A DNA stretch of 64,000 nt from Silvimonas amylolytica (GCF_014645555.1 NZ_BMLY01000001.1:1346907-1410906); one strand, 5' to 3'. Counted from the first letter of the stretch, positions 36,363 through 46,776 are shown. Program-made: numbers and translations. Notes: generated by a model not told the origin, from the sequence alone.

Positions 36363-37221
36363 GACGGGGTCCGGTCAGGACGAAAGGGAACCCGCAATTA
36401 TAAACTGCAGCCGCACTGCCTTTCTTTTAATCAGCGGGTAAAAATTCCTTAAAAACAATCGGTTATATTGACTATCCACAACACGCACACAAGCTTGTTC
36501 TGGTATTTGCGTGGAAAACTCATGCCTGTCCACACCCCATGATGTCGGCTACGCACAGCGCAGAAATATCCAGCCAGGTTGCTTAAAAAACAGACAGCCA
36601 CAGTAAATACCATGGCAGACAAGGACTTGGCAGGGTTGTCCACAGGGCATACACAATCTTGTGCCCGCAACTTGTGTAAAACCCCCGATCGTTGCCTCTT
36701 TTTCAGTCAGCAAGAAAAGCGCGTTCTGTGTCAAAGACTTGAGTCGCTTGTCCACAGATCACCAACATGGTTGTTCCGGTAAATCCGTGGAAAAGCGCGC
36801 CAGGCCTGCCTTAGGGCGCTTTTTCTACTCCGCGGCAAAACACCCGAAGCACCGGTTTTACCCATCCGACCCCCTCCTTATGGCGTTTGCCTGTTTTTTG
36901 ATCAGCGCTTAAAAAACCTTATGACTCAGCATGCTGGGTGGTTTATCCACAAGCGCCTCACATAGCAAACCACACAAAACGGGGATAACCCCCAGATGCT
37001 GGCAGCAAGGCGGCTGACCATTTTGCAGGCAGCGGGGTTTATATCTTTCAAATCAGCTTGATAAGGCACTTACCCACACCGCGCGCACAAACTTGTTCAT
37101 GGCCCGCAGTGGATAAACCCAGGTTGTGCACAACCCCCTGTACGCAATCACACATGCCATCGCCATGGCAGGCGGTTAACATAGTCATTTGCCCAGCAAC
37201 CGTAACGAGGTTTTCTCCACC
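36363..37221. repeat. 859-bp non-coding region with five imperfect DnaA-box-like dyad repeats
   Basis: No gene is seen between trhP and proC. Five imperfect units each carry a TNTCCACA-like left arm and, 30 bases on, an inverted right arm such as GTGGAAAA or GTGGATAAA: 36472-36518, 36636-36684, 36748-36794, 36943-36990 and 37070-37117. In the first, second and last units a near-palindrome ACAANCTTGT lies in the centre; in the third it is degenerate and in the fourth it is lost. A further lone CTGTCCACA is at 36526-36534. TTATCCACA at 36943-36951 is an exact DnaA box. Spacing between units is irregular. Confidence 0.65.
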
Positions 37222-38019
37222 ATGAAGATCGGATTTATCGGTACTGGCAACATGGCAGGCGCCATGATCGCCGGCATCAAGCATATGCACCCGGAATGGG
37301 AAATCCATGGTTACAACCGCAGCCATGGCAAGCTGATCGACCTGCAGAACAAATGGGGCGTGGTCCCGTCTGATTCGCTGGCTGAGATTGCGGCCCTGGC
37401 AGATTTCCTGGTCGTGGGCGTCAAGCCACAAGGTTATGACGCCATGCTGGCGCAGCTACGCCCGCTACTGCAGCCGCGTCACGTGCTTGTGACCGTAGCT
37501 GTCGGCTACAGCATTGAACGCGTACAGCGCCATGCTGGCGAGCAAGCCAAAGTGGTACGCAGCATGCCCAACACCCCGGCGCAGATTGGCCAGGGAATGA
37601 GCGCGCTGTGTGCATCGACCCACGTATCCGCAGATGAACGCACCGCCGCACAAAGCATCTTTGAAAGCTTCGGCCGGGCAATGTTCATTGAGGAGTCCCA
37701 GTTTGATGTGTTCTCCGCCGTAGCAGGCTCACTACCCGCTTATGTCTGTGTAATCATCGAAGCCCTGGCGGATGCCGCCGTGCAGCACGGCATGCCGCGC
37801 CAGCAGGCTTATGGGGTAATCAGCCAGGCGGTCATGGGGTCGGCGCAGCTGGTGCGTGATAGCAACCGGCATCCGGCAGAGCTGAAAGATCAGGTGTGCT
37901 CACCAGGCGGCACGACGATTGCTGCTATTGCTGCGCTGGAAGCGGGTGGACTGCGCAGCACGCTGATAGAGGCCGTCAGCGCCTGCATGGCCCGGACCAA
38001 AGTGCTCGCAGGCAAGTGA
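37222..38019 (+). CDS. proC: Pyrroline-5-carboxylate reductase
   Basis: 265 aa from ATG 37222 (MKIGFIGTGNMAGAMIAG); the open frame to 37189 begins at TTG and adds 11 unrelated residues. The Rossmann motif GTGNM, the RSMPNTPAQIGQGM segment and the C-terminal LKDQVCSPGGTTIAA signature are all present. The enzyme makes proline from pyrroline-5-carboxylate with NAD(P)H. Often it follows a YggS-type gene, but here it stands alone behind the DnaA-box-like region. Confidence 0.95.
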   Translation: MKIGFIGTGNMAGAMIAGIKHMHPEWEIHGYNRSHGKLIDLQNKWGVVPSDSLAEIAALADFLVVGVKPQGYDAMLAQLRPLLQPRHVLVTVAVGYSIERVQRHAGEQAKVVRSMPNTPAQIGQGMSALCASTHVSADERTAAQSIFESFGRAMFIEESQFDVFSAVAGSLPAYVCVIIEALADAAVQHGMPRQQAYGVISQAVMGSAQLVRDSNRHPAELKDQVCSPGGTTIAAIAALEAGGLRSTLIEAVSACMARTKVLAGK

Positions 38020-38035
38020 TTGCCGGGCATGACAA

Positions 38036-38066
38036 CAAAAAACCGGGACATGTCCCGGTTTTTTGT
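38036..38066. terminator. Bidirectional intrinsic terminator
   Basis: Perfect palindrome AAAAACCGGGACA/TGTCCCGGTTTTT between the convergent proC and dxs genes, with A and T runs on both sides. Confidence 0.92.
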
Positions 38067-38085
38067 TTGCGTACATCCCGCTGAA

Positions 38086-39930
38086 TCAACCCAGCTTCTT
38101 GCGGATTGCCGCTTCCACGCCCGCGCCGTCCAGCCCGCAATCAGCCAGCAGTTTGTTCTGCTCGCCGTGTTCAACGTAACTATCCGGCAGGCCCAGCAAC
38201 AGCGTGTCAACCTGGATACCCTGTGCGCTGAGTGATTCCAGCACCGCACTGCCCGCCCCCCCCATGATGGCGTTGTCTTCTACCGTCACGATCAGATCGT
38301 GGCTGGCAGCCAGTTCTGCCAACAGCGCGTCGTCCAGCGGCTTCACGAAGCGCATATTGGCCACAGTGGCATCCAGTGCGTCACCTGCATGCAGCGCAGC
38401 GCCCAGACGGGTACCAAAGGACAGAATCGCGACCTTGCTGCCCTTGCGGCGAACTTCGCCCTTGCCCCAAGGCAAAGCGGTCATCTCTGGTTCGACTGTC
38501 GCGCCAATACCGCTACCGCGCGGGTAACGCACGGCCGTCGGGCCATCGTGCAAGAAGGCGGTGTAGAGCATTTGACGACACTCGTTTTCATCACCCGGGG
38601 CCAGAATGGCCATATTGGGGATACACCGCAGGAACGAGTAATCAAACGAACCCGCATGTGTCGGGCCATCCGCACCGACCAAACCGGCGCGGTCAATGGC
38701 AAACACGACCGGCAGGTTCTGCAGGGCGACATCGTGGACCAACTGGTCATAGGCACGCTGCAGGAAGGTCGAGTAAATCGCCACCACCGGCTTGACACCC
38801 TCACAGGCCATGCCGCCCGCAAACGTCACAGCATGTTGTTCGGCAATGCCCACATCAAAATAACGGTCCGGGAATTGCTCGGCAAACTTCACGAGACCCG
38901 AACCCTCACGCATGGCGGGTGTAATGCCGACCAGGCGCTCGTCTTTGGCAGCCATATCGCACAGCCACTCACCAAACACCTGGGTAAAGCTGGGCTTGCT
39001 GCTGCCAGATTTGCCAGTCATGCCGTTTTCCGGCGTAAACGGGGTGACCGCGTGATACTTGACCGGGTCAGCCACAGCCAGCTTGTAGCCCTGCCCTTTC
39101 TTGGTCACCACATGCAAAAACTGCGGGCCCGACAGCTTCTTGATGTTCGACAGCGTGGTGACCAGCGTGTCGATGTCATGGCCATCAATCGGGCCGATGT
39201 AATTGAAACCAAACTCTTCAAACAGCAAACCGGGCGTGAACAGCCCCTTGAGTTGTTCTTCGCTACGCTTGGCCAATTCACGCAGTGGTGGCACCTTGTC
39301 CAGCATGCGGCCAGACACATTGCGAAAACCGTTGTAGAACTTGCCCGACAGCATCTTGGCCAGGTAGTTGTTCAACGCACCTACGTTGGGTGAAATCGAC
39401 ATCTCGTTGTCGTTGAGGATCACCAGCAGATCGACATCCCGGTCGCCCGCATTGTTCAGGGCCTCAAACGCCATGCCAGCAGTCATGGAGCCGTCGCCGA
39501 TAATGGCAATCGCTTTGCGGTTTTCACCTTGCAGTTTTGAAGCCTCTGCAAAACCCAACGCAGCACCGATTGAGGTACTGGAGTGGCCTACGCCAAACGT
39601 GTCGTACTCGCTTTCTTCACGCTTGGGAAAGCCCGCCAGACCGTTTTGCTGGCGCATGGTGCCCATCCGGTCACGACGGCCGGTCAGCACTTTATGCGGG
39701 TAGCTCTGGTGGCCTACATCCCACACGATCCGGTCATACGGCGTGTTAAAGACGTAATGCAACGCGATGGTCAGCTCAACCGCGCCCAGATTGGAGGCAA
39801 AGTGGCCACCGGTGGTACTGATAGAGTCCAGCAGAAACTGGCGCAACTCGCCCGCCACTTGCGGCAAGTCATCCTTGTTCAGGGCGCGCAGATCGGCCGG
39901 CAGATTGATTTGATCGAGCAATGTTGTCAT
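38086..39930 (-). CDS. dxs: 1-deoxy-D-xylulose-5-phosphate synthase
   Basis: 614 aa. The thiamine-diphosphate motif [16 protein letters not shown] is at 145-160, the catalytic His43 lies in [14 protein letters not shown], and the C-terminal transketolase domains are complete ([27 protein letters not shown]). It joins pyruvate and glyceraldehyde-3-phosphate at the entry of the MEP isoprenoid pathway. It is the last gene of xseB-ispA-dxs, 12 bases after ispA. Confidence 0.96.
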   Translation of the reverse strand: MTTLLDQINLPADLRALNKDDLPQVAGELRQFLLDSISTTGGHFASNLGAVELTIALHYVFNTPYDRIVWDVGHQSYPHKVLTGRRDRMGTMRQQNGLAGFPKREESEYDTFGVGHSSTSIGAALGFAEASKLQGENRKAIAIIGDGSMTAGMAFEALNNAGDRDVDLLVILNDNEMSISPNVGALNNYLAKMLSGKFYNGFRNVSGRMLDKVPPLRELAKRSEEQLKGLFTPGLLFEEFGFNYIGPIDGHDIDTLVTTLSNIKKLSGPQFLHVVTKKGQGYKLAVADPVKYHAVTPFTPENGMTGKSGSSKPSFTQVFGEWLCDMAAKDERLVGITPAMREGSGLVKFAEQFPDRYFDVGIAEQHAVTFAGGMACEGVKPVVAIYSTFLQRAYDQLVHDVALQNLPVVFAIDRAGLVGADGPTHAGSFDYSFLRCIPNMAILAPGDENECRQMLYTAFLHDGPTAVRYPRGSGIGATVEPEMTALPWGKGEVRRKGSKVAILSFGTRLGAALHAGDALDATVANMRFVKPLDDALLAELAASHDLIVTVEDNAIMGGAGSAVLESLSAQGIQVDTLLLGLPDSYVEHGEQNKLLADCGLDGAGVEAAIRKKLG

Positions 39931-39942
39931 GACTATGTTCTT

Positions 39943-40830
39943 TTAGCTGCGGCGTTCGACGATGAAGTCCGCCAGTGCCTGCAAACGGGCGGCTCGTTCG
40001 CCAAATGGCTTTAACGCGGCACGGGCTTCGTTCAACAGTTCTGCGGCCTTGTCCTTTGCGCCCTTCAGGCCCAGCAAGGACACATACGTCGGCTTGTGAT
40101 TGGCGGCATCCTTGCCGACCGTTTTGCCCAGCGTGGCCGTGTCGGATTCTTCATCCAGTACGTCATCAATCACCTGGAAGGCAAGACCGATGCATTTGGC
40201 AAAATGATCCAGCCGCGCGCGTTCATCGCTATTCATGGGCTCGCCGCAATGCGTGCCCATGATGACGCTGGCACGGATCAGCGCGCCCGTCTTGAGAATA
40301 TGCATCAATTCAAGCTCTGGCAGAGTCAGTGTCTGGCCGACACTGTACAGATCAATGCCTTGTCCGCCACACATCCCCAGGCTGCCCGAGGCACGCGCCA
40401 GGCTGGCTATCGCGGCGACCTGGTCTGCGGCGCGGGCAAATGGTGCGTGCGCCAGAACATCAAATGCTTGCGCTTGCAGTGCGTCTCCCGCCAAGAGCGC
40501 AGTGGCCTCATCAAAATGGACATGAACGGTGGGTTTGCCACGGCGCAGCACATCGTTGTCCATCGCCGGCATGTCATCATGCACCAACGAGTAGGCGTGG
40601 ATCATTTCCACAGCGGCCGCAGCCGCGGCCATACAGGGCTCACTGGCTTTGACCAGGTCTCCGGCGGCATAGACCAGCAAAGGCCGCACGCGCTTGCCGC
40701 CATCCAGGACAGCGTAGCGCATGGCGTCATGCAGGCGCGAAGGCGCGTGCGAGAGCGGCGGCAGAAACTGATCGAGCGTATTTTCCATGCGCGTCTGAAC
40801 GTCGCGCATCCAATCCTTGAAGTCGGTCAA
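39943..40830 (-). CDS. ispA: Farnesyl diphosphate synthase (geranyltranstransferase)
   Basis: 295 aa from TTG 40830 (read as MTDFKDWMRDV), which overlaps the xseB stop (TTGA) and aligns with the E. coli IspA start. A frame to 40920 adds 30 unrelated residues inside xseB, and ATG 40809 would shorten the first helix. The Asp-rich motifs are DDMPAMDND (Asp85/86) and DDVLDEESD (Asp222/223/226). It condenses IPP with DMAPP and GPP. The start/stop overlap implies translational coupling to xseB. Confidence 0.94.
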   Translation of the reverse strand: MTDFKDWMRDVQTRMENTLDQFLPPLSHAPSRLHDAMRYAVLDGGKRVRPLLVYAAGDLVKASEPCMAAAAAAVEMIHAYSLVHDDMPAMDNDVLRRGKPTVHVHFDEATALLAGDALQAQAFDVLAHAPFARAADQVAAIASLARASGSLGMCGGQGIDLYSVGQTLTLPELELMHILKTGALIRASVIMGTHCGEPMNSDERARLDHFAKCIGLAFQVIDDVLDEESDTATLGKTVGKDAANHKPTYVSLLGLKGAKDKAAELLNEARAALKPFGERAARLQALADFIVERRS

Positions 40831-41063
40831 GCTTGATCCCCATCCACTTTGAGGGTCTGCAGGCGGTCCCCTTCCAGGACCTTGAGCTGGCGTTCGGCGT
40901 CGGCCAGTTTGCTTTCGCAATATTGCAAAAGCTCCTGACCGCGTTGCCAGGCCGCGAGCGAGGCTTCCAGTGCCAGGTTGCCAGATTCCAGCTGGGCAAT
41001 CAGTGCTTCCAGCTCGGCAAAGCCGGCTTCAAAATTCTCCGGCTGTTTGACTGTTTTGGGCAT
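40827..41063 (-). CDS. xseB: Exodeoxyribonuclease VII small subunit
   Basis: 78 aa from ATG 41063 (MPKTVKQPENFEAGFAELEA). The helical core LESGNLALEASLAAWQRGQELLQYCESKLADAERQL is the XseB signature. It is cytoplasmic and complexes with XseA to degrade single-stranded DNA. First gene of xseB-ispA-dxs, as in many proteobacteria; the longer frame to 41096 adds 11 non-homologous residues. Confidence 0.94.
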   Translation of the reverse strand: MPKTVKQPENFEAGFAELEALIAQLESGNLALEASLAAWQRGQELLQYCESKLADAERQLKVLEGDRLQTLKVDGDQA

Positions 41064-41407
41064 GGTGCAAAACTCGGCGGAAAATCCAGCGAACATAGCG
41101 TATTGGCGGGTTTGGCGTCAATGACAGGCAGATGACTGTTGCCTTGGGCAAGCGCATTGCCCTGATCATGCAGCAGGTCTATCTGGACTTCCCGGGCAAA
41201 GCACATCAACTAGATGTTGTTACTCATTGATCTAGCTCGTTTTTTGTTGCTTTGCAACATTTCTTACAGAATTGGCAATTAAAAATTCACGCGTCATAAC
41301 ACCTGAATCCTGAAAAAACAATTAAATACGCGGACTTACCAAGTCACACCGCTGTAACAAAAAAGCAATAAGCTGCCTGCGATTTTTACCGTTGTGGAAA
41401 GCAAGCC
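41064..41407. other. Non-coding gap between xseB and the second chemoreceptor
   Basis: AT-rich toward the right half. It contains divergent promoter space for xseB and the chemoreceptor and an imperfect inverted pair CTAGAT/ATCTAG near 41209-41236. No gene, RNA or clear promoter hexamers could be supported. Confidence 0.4.
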
Positions 41408-42982
41408 ATGAAAATTGCCGCGCAGCTCAAACTGGTCAGCGTATTTACCGTTCTGGTGCTGATCTGCCTTGCCGGCTGGTTAGCTTTCAAGACATCCGGC
41501 CTCTCACGGGACTTTGCCCGTTATCGCAGCGCCCAGGACACCGTGGCAGAGCTCGGTGATATGCGCGCAACCATGCTGACGATCTCCCGACTGGACCCAC
41601 TGAGCGAACATGCCCAGGCACAGCTGGATGCCGCCAATACCGAGGTTATGCAAAATGCACAACACGTCACCAGTGCGTTGGTGCATGACCAGGCCGATGC
41701 CCTGCAAGGCGGCCTGAAAGGTCATTGGTCCGCCTTTGTGCAGCAGTACCAAAGTGCCATCAAGATTGCCGCCACCAGCCCCCAGGATGCACTCAACATA
41801 CCGGACCAGGCCTGGCATAACGAACTGGAACCCCTGCTCGCCACAGTTGAAACCCTGCGCGACAGGGCCAGCAAAGCGGGTCAGGAGGCGACCGGCACCA
41901 TTGACAGCCATGTCCGGCAATTGCTGGCCGCCACACTGGCCCCGCTGATACTGACGGGCTTGCTGATCGTCGCCAGCCAGTTGTATTTCTCCCGCACATT
42001 GAGCCAGCGCATGCGCAGTATGAACAGTGTCAGCCAGCAATTGCAGACGGGCGATCTGACGCACCGGATGCCTGCAGGCAAAGACGAAATTGGCGAACTG
42101 GGCACGGCACTCAACCACTTTCTGGATCAACTGGCCGGTACGCTGCGCGAAGCACGTAGCGCGGCTCAGTCCACACGCACTGACGCAGCAGCGGTAACCC
42201 AACTGGCCCAGGCCATTCATGGCGATGCCAGTGAACAAACCCACCATTTGCGGGACATTGTTGATAGCAGCAGCACCCTGCGCGAAGCGGCCCTGCAAAT
42301 GGGTACGCAAGCCGCGCAAGCGGGTGAGATTGCCCACGCCACGCAACAAGCCGTCGATGATGCCCATCAGGCCGGCGAAGCTTCACTGCTCCGCCTGCAA
42401 ACGCTGGGCGAAGAATTTGCGATTACGGATCAGGCCATGCATGCGTTGGCAGGTTCAGTACAGGACATCATCCGGGTTGCCAGCGTGATCGAAAAAATTG
42501 CACAGCAAACCAATCTCCTGGCTTTGAATGCAGCCATCGAAGCAGCCCGCGCGGGTGAGAGTGGCCGTGGTTTTGCCGTGGTGGCTGATGAAGTACGTAA
42601 ATTGTCGCTGGATACCACCAACGCCACCCAGAACATCCGCACGATACTCAGCGACACGGATTCCCGCACTCAGGCGACATTGACCGCCATGGCGGCAGCC
42701 AATGAACGCGTGGCACAGTGTCGGGATGATGGCGCCATTGTCGCGACGGCGCTGGAACGAATCAGTCAGGCCGCCGAACAGGTGAGCCGCATGATGGAAG
42801 GCATTGCCTCTGCCACAGAAGAGCAAGGAAGCGCGACGGAGGCTATCAACCAACGGCTGTCAGGCATCGGGGCAAGCGCGGGTCAAAGCATTACACGCAC
42901 CCAGAATATGCTGGGCCAGATGCGCGCGCTGGCCGGCGTGGCCGATGGCATGGAACAACAGCTGACCGGGTTCCGCTTCTGA
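41408..42982 (+). CDS. Methyl-accepting chemotaxis protein
   Basis: 524 aa. TM1 at 8-27, a periplasmic helical sensor (about 28-170), TM2 at 172-194, HAMP (about 195-250) and the signalling domain with [20 protein letters not shown]. The ligand-binding region is all-helical with no recognised pocket, and it differs from the other chemoreceptor in the window. It ends without a CheR-docking pentapeptide. The ligand is unknown. Confidence 0.92.
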   Translation: MKIAAQLKLVSVFTVLVLICLAGWLAFKTSGLSRDFARYRSAQDTVAELGDMRATMLTISRLDPLSEHAQAQLDAANTEVMQNAQHVTSALVHDQADALQGGLKGHWSAFVQQYQSAIKIAATSPQDALNIPDQAWHNELEPLLATVETLRDRASKAGQEATGTIDSHVRQLLAATLAPLILTGLLIVASQLYFSRTLSQRMRSMNSVSQQLQTGDLTHRMPAGKDEIGELGTALNHFLDQLAGTLREARSAAQSTRTDAAAVTQLAQAIHGDASEQTHHLRDIVDSSSTLREAALQMGTQAAQAGEIAHATQQAVDDAHQAGEASLLRLQTLGEEFAITDQAMHALAGSVQDIIRVASVIEKIAQQTNLLALNAAIEAARAGESGRGFAVVADEVRKLSLDTTNATQNIRTILSDTDSRTQATLTAMAAANERVAQCRDDGAIVATALERISQAAEQVSRMMEGIASATEEQGSATEAINQRLSGIGASAGQSITRTQNMLGQMRALAGVADGMEQQLTGFRF

Positions 42983-42997
42983 TGCAGCGTTCTGCGG

Positions 42998-43249
42998 TCA
43001 ATGCAGAACGCGGATTTCTTCCTGTGCCCAATCGTCGTTGATCAAGCCTGCCGGCGCGATGCCGGTGGACTCCATCAACCGTTGCGCAACACCCGCCGGT
43101 ACGCCGCCCTGCAGCATGATCTGCATGACGTCTTGTGGCTGGCTGCCGGCCGCGAGGTTGTCCTCAGCCCATTCCAGCCAGTCTACGTAGTAATCCAGCC
43201 AGTTTGCGTCTTCTGTTTCCATGAGTTCGTCCACGTGCAAAGAGCGCAT
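42998..43249 (-). CDS. Small acidic protein, unknown function
   Basis: 83 aa, MRSLHVDELMETEDANWLDY, rich in Asp, Glu and Trp. No signal peptide, membrane segment or known motif. It lies convergent to the chemoreceptor (15 bases apart) and has a GGAT-rich region just before the ATG. Coding is plausible from composition and the absence of a competing frame. Function unknown. Confidence 0.6.
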   Translation of the reverse strand: MRSLHVDELMETEDANWLDYYVDWLEWAEDNLAAGSQPQDVMQIMLQGGVPAGVAQRLMESTGIAPAGLINDDWAQEEIRVLH

Positions 43250-43356
43250 AGGATATATCCGATAAGAGAACGCAAACGGATACTTGTGTAAAATTGACGA
43301 AACCGTTTCTCACAAAAGAATCAGCTACTTGTGAGCATTTTTGCGCACACAATGCC

Positions 43357-43383
43357 AAACGGAGCCGCACGGGCTCCGTTTTT
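43357..43383. terminator. Intrinsic terminator-like hairpin near nadC end
   Basis: Stem AAACGGAGCC/GGGCTCCGTTTTT with a GCAC loop. The T-run is longer on the plus strand, but the only nearby gene end is nadC on the minus strand, where the run is just TTT. Confidence 0.7.
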
Positions 43384-43414
43384 CTCAAAACACCTTGACG
43401 CGGATCAATGGCAT

Positions 43415-44272
43415 TTACAGCGCAAAACGCATCGACAAATCAATCGCGCGGACATCCTTGGTGAGCTTGCCGACGGAAATGCGGTCCACTCCCGTTTCTG
43501 CAACGGCGCGAATGTGCTGCAGATCAACACCACCCGATGCCTCCAGCACCGCCTTGTCACGCGAAGACTGAACGGCAATACGCATATCGGCCAGAGTCAT
43601 GTTATCCAGCAGGACTGACGTTGCGCCGGCATGCAAAGCTTCATTCAACTCATCCAGGTTTTCTACCTCGATCTGGATGGTGACGTGCGATGGTGCCAGT
43701 TCTCGTGCCGCCTTGAGCGCAGCGCCGATACTGCCCGCAGCCATGATGTGGTTTTCCTTGATCAAGATGCCATCGTACAAGCCAATCCGCTGGTTTTCGC
43801 CGCCCCCCACTTTCACCGCGTATTTCTGCGCCAGACGCAAACCCGGCACCGACTTGCGGGTGTCATACACTTTGGCTTGCGTACCGGCAATAGCATCGAC
43901 ATAACACCGCGTTTCAGTCGCGACACCTGAGAGCAACTGCAGGAAATTGAGCGCCGAGCGCTCGCTGGTCAGCAAACTGCGGGCCTCGCCTTCAATCCGG
44001 CAAAGCACTGTATTGGCGGCGACCAGATCACCTTCGGCCACTTGCCAGATCACCCGGCTGGCGGAGTCAACCTGGCGATAGACTTCTTCAAACCAGTCCT
44101 GCCCGCAGATCACGGCGTCTTCGCGTGCGATCACCGTCGCCACACCTGGGCGCCCGGCGGGGATCAATTGCGCGGTCCAGTCGCATTGGCCGATGTCTTC
44201 TGCCAGCGCGGCAGCCACATTGGCAGCAATCACGTGGCGGGCGGGCAAAGCCGGGTACAAAGGAGCGGTCAT
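43415..44272 (-). CDS. nadC: Nicotinate-nucleotide pyrophosphorylase (quinolinate phosphoribosyltransferase)
   Basis: 285 aa from ATG 44272 (MTAPLYPALPARHV), with GGAAAG upstream; the frame continues to a TTG at 44293. The QPRTase motifs TRKSVPGLRLAQKYAVKVGGG and KENHIMAAG are intact, as is the GGVDLQHIRAVAETGVD C-terminal part. It converts quinolinate and PRPP to nicotinate mononucleotide in NAD synthesis. nadA and nadB are not adjacent. Confidence 0.95.
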   Translation of the reverse strand: MTAPLYPALPARHVIAANVAAALAEDIGQCDWTAQLIPAGRPGVATVIAREDAVICGQDWFEEVYRQVDSASRVIWQVAEGDLVAANTVLCRIEGEARSLLTSERSALNFLQLLSGVATETRCYVDAIAGTQAKVYDTRKSVPGLRLAQKYAVKVGGGENQRIGLYDGILIKENHIMAAGSIGAALKAARELAPSHVTIQIEVENLDELNEALHAGATSVLLDNMTLADMRIAVQSSRDKAVLEASGGVDLQHIRAVAETGVDRISVGKLTKDVRAIDLSMRFAL

Positions 44273-44299
44273 GCGGCACTTTCCTGGTTGCAAAAGTGC

Positions 44300-45655
44300 T
44301 TATTGTACCGGCCAGGGCAGCGGTGCGATGGCCGTTTTTATTTCCTGTTCAATCCGGGCCAGCGCGGCCGCGTTTTCGGCTTCAAGCCTTAGGGTCAATA
44401 CGGGGGTGGTGTTGGAGGCGCGAATCAATCCAAAACCGTCCGGGTACTCAATCCGCAAGCCGTCTACGGTGATCAGGCTGGTAGACGTCGGGAACGTTGC
44501 CTGCCTGGCAATACGCGCAACGACGGCATGGCCGCCTTCTTGCACTGGTACCTGAATTTCCGGTGACGAAATGAACTGCGGCATGCTGTCGAGCAGCGCA
44601 TCGAGGTCAACCCCGGCGGCGATCATCTGCACAATGCGCGCGCCCGCATACATGCCGTCGTCAAACTTCCATTGTCCAAACGCCAGGTGGCCCGATAACT
44701 CACCGGCTACCAGTGCACCCGTTTCTTTCAATCGCTTTTTCATGTGGGTATGACCCACGGCGATGACTTCGCTGGTCCCGCCCAGCTGCTCGACCCACAC
44801 CGAGACCGCGCGGGTTGATTTGACGTCATACAGCACATGGCCGCCCGGATGGGCATCCAGCACAGCTTTGGCAAACAGCATCAGTATCCGGTCGCCCGGC
44901 ACAATGCGCCCACTCCGGGTCACCACGCCAAGTCGGTCGCCATCGCCGTCAAACGCCAACCCGACAGCCGCACCAGTACTGATGACCGCCTTTTGCAGAT
45001 CAACCAGGTTGGCCACCACTTGCGGGTCAGGGTGGTGATTGGGGAAATGGCCATCGACCTCAGTAAACAGGCCATGCACGGTGCAACCCAATTGCTCATA
45101 AAGCCGTGGCGCACTGGCACCGGTAACCCCGTTACCGCAATCAATCACGATCGAAAGCGGCTTTGCCAGCCGGTTCTGTTCGCATAGATCCCGAATATAT
45201 TCAGGCGCTATATCCAGCGACTTCACGCTCCCCTGGCCGTTCACAAAATCATCGGCTTCAATCAGGTCAGCCAGCCCGGCAAGACGGCCATCACCAACCG
45301 TCACGCCGCCTTCCATGATCTTGATACCGTTGTAGTCAGGTGGGTTGTGACTGCCAGTCACCACGGCACCGCAGCCTTCGGACTTGTAGAGCGCTGAGTA
45401 ATACATCTCCGGTGTCGCCGCCAGACCAAGATCCAGTACGGTGAGGCCACAATCAATCAAGCCACGTGTCAACGCGGCAGCCAGGTCCGGACTCGACAGG
45501 CGACCATCTCGTGCCACTGAAAACAAAGTGTGCCCCGCCCGCGCCACCATGGTCCCCGCAGCACGGCCGATCAAATACGCGGCCTCTGGCGTGAGTTTGT
45601 CTACGGTAGAGCGGACGTCGTAGGCTTTGAATAAGCTGCGATCGATGCGGGACAT
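44300..45655 (-). CDS. Phosphomannomutase/phosphoglucomutase (AlgC/ManB type)
   Basis: 451 aa alpha-D-phosphohexomutase. The active-site phosphoserine is Ser102 in VTGSHNPPDYNGIK, the magnesium loop is FDGDGDRLG (Asp236-240), the sugar loop is GELSGH, and the phosphate-binding RASNTTPVLTLRLEAE lies at the C-terminus. It interconverts hexose 1- and 6-phosphates for cell-surface glycans. Dual Man/Glc specificity is inferred from AlgC relatives. It runs into nadC with a gap of 27 bases. Confidence 0.9.
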   Translation of the reverse strand: MSRIDRSLFKAYDVRSTVDKLTPEAAYLIGRAAGTMVARAGHTLFSVARDGRLSSPDLAAALTRGLIDCGLTVLDLGLAATPEMYYSALYKSEGCGAVVTGSHNPPDYNGIKIMEGGVTVGDGRLAGLADLIEADDFVNGQGSVKSLDIAPEYIRDLCEQNRLAKPLSIVIDCGNGVTGASAPRLYEQLGCTVHGLFTEVDGHFPNHHPDPQVVANLVDLQKAVISTGAAVGLAFDGDGDRLGVVTRSGRIVPGDRILMLFAKAVLDAHPGGHVLYDVKSTRAVSVWVEQLGGTSEVIAVGHTHMKKRLKETGALVAGELSGHLAFGQWKFDDGMYAGARIVQMIAAGVDLDALLDSMPQFISSPEIQVPVQEGGHAVVARIARQATFPTSTSLITVDGLRIEYPDGFGLIRASNTTPVLTLRLEAENAAALARIEQEIKTAIAPLPWPVQ

Positions 45656-45670
45656 ACTGGAACTCCTTGA

Positions 45671-46687
45671 TCAGGGATTCTGCGTGGCCTTGTGAGCCCG
45701 CAGATGAGCATCAAAAAATGTGAGCAATGTGCGTGGCAACCAGGTCAATTGCCCCGGCGGCATGCCGTCAGCAAACCCGACATGACCCCCTGTGGCGGGC
45801 TGCAGCAGGGTCACTGCACCGGAGACCTCGCTCTGCACGGGCAGAATATGCGCCGGAACGAAGGGATCATTCTTTGCGTTAAGTATCAAAGTTGGCACGG
45901 CAATGCCTTTCAGATGCGGTTTGCTGCTCGCTGCACTCCAGTAATGGTCGACATCCCGAAAACCATGGAGTGGTGCGGTGACAAGGTCATCGAACTCGCG
46001 CAGCGTCACCGCGCGGCGGATCGCGTTCTGGTCGATGTGGACATCGGCGTGGAGCCGCAGCTTCACACTCATTTTCTTTTTCAGCGTGCGCAAGAACTCA
46101 CGCGTGTAAATCTGGCGGTTCAGCCCTTTGTCCAGTACTGCACCGCATTCGGTCAGATCAAGCGGCGCACAAACGGCTGCGGCGCCATCGACCACCTTGC
46201 AAGCTTCATCGCCCTGCTCGCCCAACCACTTCAGTAGCGCGTTGCCCCCCAGCGATACACCGGCCGCAAAGACCGGTACGCCCGGATTTTGTTGCCGGAT
46301 ACGGCGCAAGACCCAGTCAATTTCGACTGAATCCCCTGCGTGATAGGCGCGCGGCAAGCGGTTGTCAAAGTCCCCACAGGAGCGGAAATGCGGGACTGCC
46401 CCCCGATACCCGGCCACCTGGGCAGCCGTAAACAAAGACAGCGAATAATGGCTGCGCGAACTGCCCTCCAGCCCGTGAAACAACACTAGCAGGGGTTGGT
46501 TTGCGGCACCATCCAGCCAGTCAATGGCGATCTGGTCGTCGTCGGGTGTATCCCAGGTTTCGCGGCGAAACTGTGGGCCACGGTGACCGAGTGCCAAAGC
46601 GGGATACAAGGTTTGCAGGTGACCGCCAGGCAGCCAGGACGGCGCGCGGTATTCGATAAACTCAGGCACAGAAAGACGGCGGGACAT
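45671..46687 (-). CDS. YheT family alpha/beta hydrolase
   Basis: 338 aa UPF0017/YheT protein. The early PSWLPGGHLQTLYPAL motif is family-specific, the nucleophile elbow is GVSLGGN (Ser145), and the C-terminal GGHVGF supplies the His. The natural substrate is unknown. It lies 15 bases before the phosphohexomutase gene on the same strand, so they may be co-transcribed. Confidence 0.9.
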   Translation of the reverse strand: MSRRLSVPEFIEYRAPSWLPGGHLQTLYPALALGHRGPQFRRETWDTPDDDQIAIDWLDGAANQPLLVLFHGLEGSSRSHYSLSLFTAAQVAGYRGAVPHFRSCGDFDNRLPRAYHAGDSVEIDWVLRRIRQQNPGVPVFAAGVSLGGNALLKWLGEQGDEACKVVDGAAAVCAPLDLTECGAVLDKGLNRQIYTREFLRTLKKKMSVKLRLHADVHIDQNAIRRAVTLREFDDLVTAPLHGFRDVDHYWSAASSKPHLKGIAVPTLILNAKNDPFVPAHILPVQSEVSGAVTLLQPATGGHVGFADGMPPGQLTWLPRTLLTFFDAHLRAHKATQNP

Positions 46688-46776
46688 GGACGAAGGCTAG
46701 GACAAGGCAGAAGCAGGTTCAAGGCCAGCCCCGACCCGCACGCCAGGAGGCAGCAGGCCGGGCCCGGGTCGATACA

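Noticed and set aside
36472..37117. CRISPR array
   Set aside because: Units are irregularly spaced and divergent, with internal dyads and no cas genes.
36363..37221. Call of the chromosomal origin oriC
   Set aside because: DnaA-box-like arms are present, but no dnaA/dnaN/gidA neighbour, no AT-rich unwinding element was pinned down, and gene orientation does not flip here. Kept as a repeat region.
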